Below are positions 1 to 8,217 of a DNA stretch of 64,000 bases, one piece after another; within the stretch, counting starts at the first letter, position 1; every line of letters begins with the position of its first letter. The DNA comes from Thermoplasmata archaeon (GTDB lineage: Archaea > Thermoplasmatota > Thermoplasmata > Halarchaeoplasmatales > Halarchaeoplasmataceae). The notes below the pieces were generated by a model. It ran no database searches. It worked only from the letters and a program-made list of their open reading frames with translations, and was not told the DNA's origin. The position numbers and the translations under genes were made by a program. The stretch is taken from contig PUNK01000004.1 of assembly GCA_003552585.1 (NCBI GenBank), forward strand, positions 48,937 to 112,936, given 5' to 3'.

Positions 1-49
1 CTAGCAGACCAAGTAAAAATATAGATAGGATTTTCATTACTTTTCTCAT
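1..49 (-). CDS. N-terminus of a secreted or membrane protein, cut by the window edge
   Basis: On the minus strand an ATG at 49-47 opens a frame that runs off the window after 16 codons. It reads MRKVMKILSIFLLGLL, a short positively charged start followed by a hydrophobic run, which is the pattern of a signal peptide or membrane anchor. A GTGAT-like ribosome site lies a few bases upstream. Nothing else of the protein is visible, so no function can be given. Confidence 0.4.
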   Translation of the reverse strand, partial: MRKVMKILSIFLLGLL

Positions 50-668
50 TTTATCACTTTGTGATTTGTACATAGGAATCTTATTCTATTTAATATTTGT
101 GCAGACTGGTGAACGATTTTAATGGAGCTAGTGACAAATTTACAGAGACATAAAAATCATAGAAGTAATCAATTTTTCAACCATCTTAAGACCCTGCGCT
201 AGTCCTATGCTAAATGGGCGATGCCTTATGCGAACTTATTTAAACACTCTCCGCATAAATTAGTGGATAACTTATTAATAATAAGTAATCATTGATGCTT
301 TAATTTAAAAAAACCAATATGGCACCAAGTAAGTTGTTTTGTCAAAACTTTATTATCGATATGGATCCTCTTTTTTAAATATCTTTTAAATTTTTTTACA
401 GTGTGAAATATATCTGTATTTAATTGGCTAATCTACCTATATCGTTCATTTTCATGAATAATTTGTTTATCTTCTATTAAATGGCCCCCGAAAGAAGTGT
501 CACAAAATCAATAAAAATGCATTTAATCAGGATTTGAAAAATAATAATTCCTACATAATTGTGATTCGAGAAATGTGTTTAGTTTTATTAAAAATATATT
601 GCTATTAAAGCTAGAGACAATGTTCGTCGTTTCAATAACTCAGACTGATAGGATCACGCCAATATGTT
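50..668. other. AT-rich stretch without a recognisable gene
   Basis: Roughly 620 bases separate the truncated leftward gene from the leftward nitrilase gene. The sequence is AT-rich and dense in stop codons. A 71-codon frame overlapping its right end (575-790) runs mostly antisense to the nitrilase gene and resembles no family. A 7-bp inverted repeat with arms ACTTATT and AATAAGT lies at 270-286, but this is easily due to base composition. I see no RNA gene or mobile element here. Confidence 0.5.
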
Positions 669-1454
669 CTATAACTGATAAAGCGAGGGTATTCTGTAAG
701 ACAACCATGGGATCTCATTCCGTCTCGAATTTACCATCTCTATATAGATATCGGCAGTTAAAAGCCCTTCTTCTTTTCCCAATCTTTTGATATATCTACC
801 AGTAGGATCAACGATCATAGAATCCCCGCAAAAATCGTCTTTGGTTCCCATTGCATTGCATCCCAAAACATAAACTAAATTCTCAGCTGCTCTCGACTTC
901 AATAATAGACGCCATAATTCATCATATGGTTCCATCCAGGCACTGGTATATATTAAAAGTTCTGCACCTTTAAGAACGTGTTTTCTACTGACTTCTGGAA
1001 AACCAAGGTCCGCACATATGGCCAAGCCCACAGACCAACCTTCTATATCCACCACTTCCAAAGATGTGCCTGGTGTGAAAAAATCTCTTTCCTTTGCCCA
1101 TAGATGTGTCTTTTGATAGCTGAATGCTTTCCTCCCTTCTTTATCAAAAAGTGCTGCGGAATCGAAATAATCTCCTTTTTCTTTTTCAACCACGCCCGCA
1201 ATCAAATAAACTCGATTGGCCGCTGCAAGTTCACTAAAAAATTTATTTTGTTCAAGTATATCTTCTGAGGATAGTTCAGAGATCAGTTCGTAATCAAATC
1301 CATAGATCGGGAGTTCTGGTAAACATACTAAATCCACATCCTCGCTCGTCGCCTCTGAAACATATTTTTTAATCTTATCTTTATTCCTTCGAGGATCTTT
1401 TTCAATTTCAGTCTGAATTGCACAAATCTTTAAATGTTCCTTTTTTTCAGTCAT
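669..1454 (-). CDS. carbon-nitrogen hydrolase (nitrilase superfamily)
   Basis: A soluble 261-residue amidohydrolase of the nitrilase superfamily, which cleaves non-peptide C-N bonds in amides or N-carbamoyl compounds. The catalytic triad is visible: Glu47 in CLPELPIYGF, Lys115 in FSYQKTHLW, and Cys147 in GLAICADLGFPE. The length is normal for the family. The exact substrate cannot be read from sequence. Next to hydantoinase and hydantoin-racemase genes, an N-carbamoyl-amino-acid amidohydrolase is an attractive reading, but omega-amidase or another amidase is equally possible. It is the last of three leftward genes, all related to amino-acid or peptide turnover. The ribosome site ahead of the ATG is weak. 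Confidence 0.85.
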   Translation of the reverse strand: MTEKKEHLKICAIQTEIEKDPRRNKDKIKKYVSEATSEDVDLVCLPELPIYGFDYELISELSSEDILEQNKFFSELAAANRVYLIAGVVEKEKGDYFDSAALFDKEGRKAFSYQKTHLWAKERDFFTPGTSLEVVDIEGWSVGLAICADLGFPEVSRKHVLKGAELLIYTSAWMEPYDELWRLLLKSRAAENLVYVLGCNAMGTKDDFCGDSMIVDPTGRYIKRLGKEEGLLTADIYIEMVNSRRNEIPWLSYRIPSLYQL

Positions 1455-1539
1455 GATGATATCATCCCTTCATTAGTTATGATAATAACTACGCTTGTTT
1501 AATAGATTTCTAAAAAAGAAGAGAAGAAAGGTGTTAGAG

Positions 1540-2586
1540 CTATATTAGCTCTTTTTCTAGCTTTTCTAACTCCTCGTGATTAACTATTTTGCCTTTATCC
1601 ATAATCTGTTTACCATCAAGCCAAACTGAGGAGTTGGAGCATATACCATCGCAGTGTGATGCCGCTTCGATACCGCCTTCCTGTTCCGGTACGAGCTTGG
1701 AACCCACGTTACCTAGACCCCACTCTGTACCACCCCATATCCTTTCGTCTTCTACGATGTTACCAGTCAATTTAGCACCAGGGTTAAAGCCATAACTGAT
1801 ATGGGCCAAATAGTACATCCTTTCGTCATCGAAGCTAGCTAACCACTTCTCGAATTGCTGAGCCTCTCGACCGCCTTCTATCTTAATCACTTTACCCTTC
1901 TCAACCGTGAGTTTGATCGGGTTGTCTAGCAGACCTATAGGAGGTACTAAAGAACCATCGAACACCAAAGTCCCGTTTATGGATTCGAATTTAGGACTCC
2001 AGCTGATCTGTCCCGGCAGCATGGAGGCTTTTCCTCTCATTATATCCCCCGAATGTACGATCATATGCCTTTCAGGATGGTTTTCAAATTCAAGATCTGT
2101 TCCTGCAGGAGTCGTCACTTTTACCTTCTTTGCATCCCCCGTTTCTTCTGCCATAATCTTCAGAAACTTTGCCAGTTTAGGCATATCTACCCTTCCTATA
2201 GTCCTTACCATCATATCAGGATTCATCTCGACGAGACAGATATACCTGATATCATCGCTCGATTCGATAACTCTATCGTAAACGGTAGAATACAAAAGCC
2301 ACTGCTCATTATATTCAATCCATACATCGGCATCTTTCAACGCACCGGTTAGAGTTTTCAGTGGAAGCATGTCGTCGGCAGCTTTACCCACGCCTAAGGG
2401 AGTAGCGTTCCAAACAACCATAGGTTTCCCGCCAGCACTGAAAACCTCTGCAGCCGTTGCTTTAACAACGGCTTCATTTGATTTCGTATCTGCAGTGATA
2501 ACTACGTTATCACCTTCTTTTACTTCTAAAATATCCTCCACCAAGGTCTTTGCCGATTTTCCTAGCTCGAAGTCGTATTCCATCAT
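1540..2586 (-). CDS. M29-family aminopeptidase (aminopeptidase T type)
   Basis: A 348-residue protein of the M29 metallo-aminopeptidase family, which removes N-terminal residues using two metal ions. The conserved C-terminal half is visible: AHISYGFNPGAKLTGNIVED, then WGGTEWGLG and EAASHCDGICSNSSVWLDG, whose Glu, His and Asp residues are the usual metal ligands. The family also includes ring-opening dioxygenases of the NicX type, and a catabolic island could contain either, so aminopeptidase activity is likely but not proven. Two ATGs open the frame (2586 and 2583). A GAGGT ribosome site sits 4 and 7 bases upstream of them, so the second may be the true start. It is transcribed with the nitrilase gene. 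Confidence 0.8.
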   Translation of the reverse strand: MMEYDFELGKSAKTLVEDILEVKEGDNVVITADTKSNEAVVKATAAEVFSAGGKPMVVWNATPLGVGKAADDMLPLKTLTGALKDADVWIEYNEQWLLYSTVYDRVIESSDDIRYICLVEMNPDMMVRTIGRVDMPKLAKFLKIMAEETGDAKKVKVTTPAGTDLEFENHPERHMIVHSGDIMRGKASMLPGQISWSPKFESINGTLVFDGSLVPPIGLLDNPIKLTVEKGKVIKIEGGREAQQFEKWLASFDDERMYYLAHISYGFNPGAKLTGNIVEDERIWGGTEWGLGNVGSKLVPEQEGGIEAASHCDGICSNSSVWLDGKQIMDKGKIVNHEELEKLEKELI

Positions 2587-2671
2587 ATCTACCTCATTTT
2601 TGGGAAAGAGGATGGATGTATTATATATAGCTTATCAAGGTTTATCTAAACACACAAATATTAGCAGGGTA

Positions 2672-4147
2672 TCATCCAGATGCTACGGTTTCTAAAAGTT
2701 TAACGATAAAATCATATAGTTTATTTACGGAATCAATGTGTACCCTTTCACTTGTCGAATGAGGATTTTTCAAGTCAGCACCGAGAGATATCATATCCAT
2801 GTCCTCGAATTTTTTGCCTATAATGCCTGTTTCTAATCCGGCATGTAGGGCTTCTACTTTTGGTTCCTTATCATAGAGTTTTTTATATACTCTCGTACAA
2901 AGTTTTAGAACTTCAGAATCTGTATCCGGTTCCCAACCAGGATAAGCTTCGTCTTCTTCCACCATAGCATTAAAATTTTCAGATATCACTCTGATCCGAT
3001 CCCTTATAAGTTGCAACTCCGATTGCAAACTGCTTCTGGTCTTCAGGGCCATGTCAAGATGCTCTTGATCTATAGAAACCGTTGCCAGATTTGTCGATGT
3101 CCTAACCAGACCAGGAACATCTGGACTCATTACCAGCACACCGTCAGGAAGTGAGTGGATAAGATCTATTATATGATTTGTGCTTTCCTCAGTTAACAGC
3201 TTTTTATCTTCTTCATCTATCTCTTTCACTTCACATTCCATGCCCTCTTCCGTAGAGCTGTATTCATCAAGTATATCATTAAAGCAATCTTTCAATATCT
3301 CGCTTACTTTTTTTAGTGACAAAGAGGTCTGGAGCATGGCTTTGGACTCACTTGGTATTGCATTCCGTCTATTCCCACCTTTTATATCCTGCAGATAAAT
3401 CTTCCCGTTACCTTTGGTCTTTAAGGTCCATATAAGTCTACCCAGAACTTTGATCGCATTAGCTCTGCCCTTGTGTATGTCGACACCCGAGTGACCACCT
3501 TTCAACCCTTTTACATATATCTCTATCGACTTACCTTCGACATCATCAGTGAATTCCAATGGAAGCTTTATCTCACTATCGCCAGAACCTGCACACCCGA
3601 TTATAAATGTGCCAAACTCTTCACTGTCTAGATTGATCAGAGTTCTCCCTTCCACGTGTGAAGGATCGAGTGCAAGTGCACCATCTAATCCCGTTTCCTC
3701 ACTAACTGTGAAAAGGAATTCTAGATCGCCATGATCTATGTCTTTATCGGATATCAAAGCTAGAGAGAGCGCGATCCCTATTCCATTGTCTGCACCCAAG
3801 GTGGTGCCTTCAGCTGTTATCCAACCCTTCTCTTTTCTGATTCTTAAAGGGTCTTTAGAAAAGTCATGTTCAACATCACCCCTTTTCTCACATACCATGT
3901 CCATGTGGGACTGAAATATGATGGGGTATGCTTCCGAACCCGTCTTGGCCTTTTTTTTCACTATTAGATTCCCAGCTTTGTCGACCTTTGTCTCACATCC
4001 TTCATCTTCTACTTTCGATCGGATGTACTCTCTGATTTTACCCTCGTTGCCAGAACACCTTGGTATCTCGGTTATATCTTTAAAATAATCCCACAAAGGC
4101 ACTGGTTCTAGTTTTCTTATTTCATTCCCGGTCATCTTATCACTCAT
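2672..4147 (-). CDS. pepD: aminoacyl-histidine dipeptidase (M20 family, PepD type)
   Basis: A 491-residue cytosolic M20C dipeptidase that hydrolyses Xaa-His and other dipeptides with a two-zinc centre. The metal-binding landmarks are present: His81 and Asp83 in FQSHMDMVCEKRG, Asp120 in TLGADNGIGIAL, and the Glu150-Glu151 pair in FTVSEETGLDGAL. The length matches the bacterial PepD family of about 485 residues. The gene lies upstream of the M29 peptidase on the same strand, giving a small peptide-degradation group. An internal ATG at codon 5 is preceded by GAGTGAT at good spacing and may be the real start. Confidence 0.92.
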   Translation of the reverse strand: MSDKMTGNEIRKLEPVPLWDYFKDITEIPRCSGNEGKIREYIRSKVEDEGCETKVDKAGNLIVKKKAKTGSEAYPIIFQSHMDMVCEKRGDVEHDFSKDPLRIRKEKGWITAEGTTLGADNGIGIALSLALISDKDIDHGDLEFLFTVSEETGLDGALALDPSHVEGRTLINLDSEEFGTFIIGCAGSGDSEIKLPLEFTDDVEGKSIEIYVKGLKGGHSGVDIHKGRANAIKVLGRLIWTLKTKGNGKIYLQDIKGGNRRNAIPSESKAMLQTSLSLKKVSEILKDCFNDILDEYSSTEEGMECEVKEIDEEDKKLLTEESTNHIIDLIHSLPDGVLVMSPDVPGLVRTSTNLATVSIDQEHLDMALKTRSSLQSELQLIRDRIRVISENFNAMVEEDEAYPGWEPDTDSEVLKLCTRVYKKLYDKEPKVEALHAGLETGIIGKKFEDMDMISLGADLKNPHSTSERVHIDSVNKLYDFIVKLLETVASG

Positions 4148-4352
4148 CTTTAAGTTTATATGATAGAGATTTTTTAGATTATTTCAACTCTTCGGTTAAA
4201 ATCAAAGGATACACGAAAATAGTATTAAATGACATCAAGCAAATATATCATGATTAAAACAATTTGATTTAATAAATACATTTAATATTGTCTAAGGAAG
4301 GAGATATTCTGCAAATATACGATAGTGATGCCGTAAAATTCCACACGAAAAG

Positions 4353-4398
4353 CATATATATGTTTATTTTTTTACTATATGTAAAAAGAGGTGTAAAC
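4353..4398 (+). promoter_or_regulatory. TATA box and ribosome site that fix the hyuB start
   Basis: A TATA element (CATATATA) at 4353-4360 predicts transcription starting near 4380. It is followed by GAGGTG at 4388-4393, five bases before a TTG at 4399. Because the TATA box lies inside the longest possible reading frame (from a TTG at 4288), that longer start cannot be used from this promoter. Confidence 0.6.
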
Positions 4399-6183
4399 TT
4401 GACTCAAGATCCTGTTACCCTGAGAATTGTGAAAAATGCATTGGATTACATATCAGAAGAGATGTTTTGGACGGCTATAAGAACAGCGAAAAGCAGTATT
4501 TTATATGAAACATATGATTTCGCTCCTGCCCTGACCGATAGAAAGGGCGATTTGATTTCCATAGGCCTTGGTGTACCAGCTTTTCTTGGAGTTATGCCCT
4601 ATGTAGCTAAGAATATGATGGCGGACATAGATGAGTTTGAACTGGAATTAAAGCCTAGAGATATATTCGTGTCTAATGATCCATATAAAGTCGGAACCCA
4701 CATGAACGATATAGCTTTGTCTATGCCCATTTTCATAGGGGACGAGATCGTATCGATCGCCTCTATCAAAGCTCATGTTAATGATATTGGCGGTATGAAT
4801 CCTGGAAGTTGGGGGCCAGATGCTGAAGAGGTGTTCCAAGAGGGTGTGATGATTCCAACCTCTCACTTCTACAGGGGAGAGAAGCTTAACAAGGAAGTGG
4901 CAAATATAATAAAGCACAACTCAAGGGTTCCAGATTATGTGTATGGAGATCTTGAAGCGTTGGCTGCAGCTCTAAGATATGCTTACAACAGGATAAACGA
5001 GCTTTGTGATAAGTATGGAGTCGAAAGTGTAAAAAATGCCATGAAAGACAGGATAGATGATGGAAGGATAATGGCTAAAGAAAGAATGAAAGACCTGCCT
5101 AAAGGAAAATTCCATTCTGAGCAGAAGATATTGAAGTATAAAAATATGGAAGAAGATATCACATTGAAAGCCGACCTTGAGATAACGGACGATAAATTCA
5201 AGGTCGATCTCACAGATAATCCAGACCAGGTTAAAGCTCCCATCAATACTTCTTTCCCGGGAACATATGCAGCTATAGCCACCATCTTTACCGCTTGTAC
5301 AGACCCACACATCAATTTGAACCAGGGTTACCTTGAACCAATAGAGATCATCGCTCCCGAAGGATCGATATGGAATGCTTTACCTCCTGCTCCCATCAGC
5401 TGTTACTGGGAGACCATGATATATGGTTTTGATCTGATATGGATGGCTTTGGCTTCAGAGCTCCCAGATAAACTGACTGCAGGTCACTTCGTGTCAGTAG
5501 TTGCCGAGAATATAGGCATGATCGATCCTCGAGATAGCAAATACAAGATATTAGTCGAGCCAAACCCAGGTGGTTGGGGTGCAGGTATAGACAAAGACGG
5601 AGAATCATGTCTTGTATCTGCAGGAGATGGGGAAACTTATGCACACCCTGTTGAAGTCCTTGAGAGAGAGTATCCCATAAGAGTTGAATCCATGCGGTTA
5701 AACTATGAGGACGGAGTTGGACATGGAAAATACCGAGGGGGATTCGGTATGTGGAAGGATTACAGGATATTGGCAGAAGAAGGGAGCTTCACGACCTCTA
5801 TAAATAGAATAAAGTATCCCCCTTGGGGTATAGATGGAGGAGAATACGGCTCATGCAACCATATGGTTATCCTAAGAGATGGTGAAGAGATCTGGGATGG
5901 AGGTAGAAAGTTGAATTTTCCTCTCCAGAAAGGAGATGTCATTAGTATAAGAAGTGGTGGTGGAGGGGGTTGGGGAGATCCCCTTGAACGGGACCCTGAG
6001 CTAGTTTTGAACGACTTTAAAAGAGGATTAGTCGATCTAGAAACTGCAGAAAGGAAGTACGGTGTTTTGATCGACCAAGATGAGCTGATCATTGATATAG
6101 AAGGGACTAAATCTCTTAGAAAACAGATAAGGAACGAGAGAGGACCGGCTAAGACTATCCCAAAAGTGAAGGAGGTCGCATAG
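4399..6183 (+). CDS. hyuB: hydantoinase B / oxoprolinase family subunit (HyuB)
   Basis: A 594-residue protein of the hydantoinase B (N-methylhydantoinase or acetone carboxylase beta-like) family, the partner of HyuA in ATP-dependent opening of hydantoin or 5-oxoproline rings. The family start, DPVTLRIVKNALDYISEEM, appears immediately after the chosen TTG. Other typical blocks are YAAIATIFTACTDPH, the Gly-rich GHGKYRGGFGMWKDY, and SGGGGGWGDPLERDP near the C-terminus. A frame from 4288 would add 37 residues not typical of the family, and the promoter lies inside that extension. The partner hyuA is on the opposite strand about 4 kb away, unlike the usual adjacent hyuA-hyuB pair. The M24 peptidase gene follows without a gap. 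Confidence 0.9.
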   Translation: MTQDPVTLRIVKNALDYISEEMFWTAIRTAKSSILYETYDFAPALTDRKGDLISIGLGVPAFLGVMPYVAKNMMADIDEFELELKPRDIFVSNDPYKVGTHMNDIALSMPIFIGDEIVSIASIKAHVNDIGGMNPGSWGPDAEEVFQEGVMIPTSHFYRGEKLNKEVANIIKHNSRVPDYVYGDLEALAAALRYAYNRINELCDKYGVESVKNAMKDRIDDGRIMAKERMKDLPKGKFHSEQKILKYKNMEEDITLKADLEITDDKFKVDLTDNPDQVKAPINTSFPGTYAAIATIFTACTDPHINLNQGYLEPIEIIAPEGSIWNALPPAPISCYWETMIYGFDLIWMALASELPDKLTAGHFVSVVAENIGMIDPRDSKYKILVEPNPGGWGAGIDKDGESCLVSAGDGETYAHPVEVLEREYPIRVESMRLNYEDGVGHGKYRGGFGMWKDYRILAEEGSFTTSINRIKYPPWGIDGGEYGSCNHMVILRDGEEIWDGGRKLNFPLQKGDVISIRSGGGGGWGDPLERDPELVLNDFKRGLVDLETAERKYGVLIDQDELIIDIEGTKSLRKQIRNERGPAKTIPKVKEVA

Positions 6184-7284
6184 GTGAATACATTGAATCA
6201 CCAAAAAAACTACAAGAGATTCAAAAATGTGATCGATGAAGATTACGACGGTGCTTTATTATATCCGGGTGCAAACCTCTATTACCTCACAGGACTGGAT
6301 CCTAAAAGTGTACTAGAGAGACCTTTCCTGTTGATCATGTACTCTCATAAAGAGTCGGTCCTTATAGCACCAAAGATGTATGAAAAAGATGTGAGTGACA
6401 CCTTCATAAAAGAGGTGTGCTTGTGGAAAGATACTGAAAATCCTTACGAAATACTTAGATCATTTCTTCATGATATGAAAAACGAGCACGAAAGAATACT
6501 TATAGAAGATAAGATGCCTGCCTTTATTTACACTAAGTTACAGGACCATCTGAAAGAATATGATTTAGAATTGCTCAATGATCAAACTGCTCATTTTCGG
6601 ATCAAAAAATCTAAAAAAGAAATTGACCTTATGCAAAAGGCCGCTGAGATAGCTGATGAAACTTTTTACAGGATCCTCCAAGAGGACCTTAAAGGGATGA
6701 CTGAAAAAGAAGTTGTTTCCTTGATCGATTATTACATAATAGATTTGGGTGGTGAAAAAACAGCCTTCCAGACTATCGTTGCCTCAGGACCTAACGGAGC
6801 GAACCCGCATCATTATCCTTCTGAAAGGGAATTAGAAGAGGGTGATCTTGTTATAATAGATTACGGTGCGGTGTACAAAGGATATTGTTCAGATATATCT
6901 AGAACTATCGCGATAGGGGATGTATCTCCCAAGAAAAAAGAGGTATACGACTTAGTAAGAAAAGCTTTAAAAACTGCAAGTGATGCTGTCGAAGTGGGTA
7001 TAGAACTCAAAGAAATCGATATAGCCGCTAGAGATGTGATCAAAAGAGGTGGTTATGGGGAGAACTTCATACACAGAGTAGGTCATGGATTGGGTTTGGC
7101 GGCACATGAAGAGCCCTATCTAACCTCCACAACAACAAAAAAGATTAAAAATAGGATGACATTTACTATCGAACCCGGAATATACCTCAAAGATGAATTT
7201 GGCGTGAGGATAGAAGATGATATCATGGTAGATAAAAAGGGAAAAAGTTTGACCAAAGCCGATAGGGATTTAAAGATAATATGA
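6184..7284 (+). CDS. Xaa-Pro dipeptidase/aminopeptidase (M24B family)
   Basis: A 366-residue M24B metallopeptidase (creatinase/prolidase fold) that cleaves bonds before proline. The N-terminal creatinase-like domain (about residues 1-140) precedes the pita-bread catalytic domain. All five metal ligands are visible: Asp226 and Asp237 in IIDYGAVYKGYCSDISRT, His301 in RVGHGLGLAAHE, Glu330 in FTIEPGIYL, and Glu344 in VRIEDD. The start is a GTG directly after the hyuB stop, with a GGAGGT ribosome site inside the end of hyuB, so the two are translated from one message. Creatinase or hydantoin-related roles for M24 proteins are known, but plain prolidase activity is most likely. Confidence 0.9.
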   Translation: MNTLNHQKNYKRFKNVIDEDYDGALLYPGANLYYLTGLDPKSVLERPFLLIMYSHKESVLIAPKMYEKDVSDTFIKEVCLWKDTENPYEILRSFLHDMKNEHERILIEDKMPAFIYTKLQDHLKEYDLELLNDQTAHFRIKKSKKEIDLMQKAAEIADETFYRILQEDLKGMTEKEVVSLIDYYIIDLGGEKTAFQTIVASGPNGANPHHYPSERELEEGDLVIIDYGAVYKGYCSDISRTIAIGDVSPKKKEVYDLVRKALKTASDAVEVGIELKEIDIAARDVIKRGGYGENFIHRVGHGLGLAAHEEPYLTSTTTKKIKNRMTFTIEPGIYLKDEFGVRIEDDIMVDKKGKSLTKADRDLKII

Positions 7285-7297
7285 TGAGGTGTTCAAT

Positions 7298-7858
7298 TTG
7301 AAGAGGACAATTGATGAGGAAGAAGAACGTAAATTGTTGCAATCGATACTCGAAGATGATTGGGATGATAAGGACATAAAAATCTACCAACTTCTTAGAA
7401 ATAATGGAAGGATGACAGATACAGAGATCGCGGAAAAGTTAGATATGTCTATAACCACAGCAAGGCGTAGAAGAACCAAACTGGAAGAAGAGGGGTATAT
7501 CTATCTTATGGCTTTGCTGGTTCTACAAGCAGTAGGTGTAGCATACGCAGATACAATCGTGAAAATCAACCCCAAGGCTTCCTTACAAGAACTAAACAAA
7601 TTCATAGCAGAAGCTGTAGCAAATCCAAGGATATATGAAGTTACCCAGTATATCGGTAAAAGAGCTTTGCTTTTCAGATTTTATGAAAAAAATATGGAAA
7701 GGGTTAGCAAACACATAAACGAATTTTTGTTAGGCAACAGATTAGTACAAGACTACGAGATTTACCCTGCTGTATCATCTCCTAAAGCTTGGAATAGCAT
7801 CACTGAGAAGTATTACGAGGAAAAATTTAATAAATATAGGGATGAGGAAAAGGGATAG
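7298..7858 (+). CDS. Lrp/AsnC-type transcriptional regulator
   Basis: A 186-residue DNA-binding protein. The N-terminal winged helix reads IYQLLRNNGRMTDTEIAEKL followed by the recognition helix region DMSITTARRRRTKLEEEGYI, as in Lrp/AsnC and related archaeal regulators. The C-terminal part (about residues 75-160) has the length and alternating pattern of a RAM-like ligand domain, but the match is only approximate. I chose the TTG at 7298 because GAGGTG at 7286-7291 lies six bases upstream; the earlier in-frame GTG at 7289 is part of that ribosome site. As third gene after hyuB and the M24 peptidase, it is a good candidate for an amino-acid-responsive controller of this island. Confidence 0.75.
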   Translation: MKRTIDEEEERKLLQSILEDDWDDKDIKIYQLLRNNGRMTDTEIAEKLDMSITTARRRRTKLEEEGYIYLMALLVLQAVGVAYADTIVKINPKASLQELNKFIAEAVANPRIYEVTQYIGKRALLFRFYEKNMERVSKHINEFLLGNRLVQDYEIYPAVSSPKAWNSITEKYYEEKFNKYRDEEKG

Positions 7859-7862
7859 GGTT

Positions 7863-8201
7863 TTAGTCCTGGTTCATCGGTGGTGCTAAGATCCAAAGTG
7901 CTTTAGCCGGTGTTGAAGAGGGATTATAGGTATAGTGTGAAGTGCCGGGCTCGTTATAAAGGAGAGATCCTTTTTTGACCCTAATTTCACCTTCCTCGGT
8001 AACTACCACTATCTCACCTTCGATCACGTAAGAGAATTCGTGGGATCGTTCATGGATGCTGAATCCATCTTCTGGTAACCTTACTTTTGGTTCGAGTTCC
8101 AATATGCCCATCTGTACCTCTTCTTGGATCTTTATAAGGGATAAAGCTTCGTTCAGGGCTTCGCTCCATTTTTCCTCGATCGATATTATCTTTGATCCCA
8201 T
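7863..8201 (-). CDS. small cupin-domain protein
   Basis: A 112-residue single-domain cupin (beta barrel). The first cupin motif is recognisable around IHERSHEFSYVIEGEIVVV and the second around LLYNEPGTSHYTYNP, with His and Glu residues placed to bind one metal ion. The function could be enzymatic or ligand sensing and cannot be decided from sequence. It follows hyuA in the same leftward transcript, with an AAGGAGATG ribosome site directly after the hyuA stop, so it probably serves the same pathway. It converges with the Lrp-type gene, ending four bases from it. Confidence 0.75.
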   Translation of the reverse strand: MGSKIISIEEKWSEALNEALSLIKIQEEVQMGILELEPKVRLPEDGFSIHERSHEFSYVIEGEIVVVTEEGEIRVKKGSLLYNEPGTSHYTYNPSSTPAKALWILAPPMNQD

Positions 8202-8217
8202 AATGTATCATCTCCTT

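Noticed and set aside
270..286. Inverted repeat ACTTATT / AATAAGT
   Set aside because: Short, AT-only and far from any start codon; expected by chance in this stretch.
575..790. 71-codon rightward frame at the left end
   Set aside because: It runs mostly antisense to the nitrilase gene, has no ribosome site and resembles no family.
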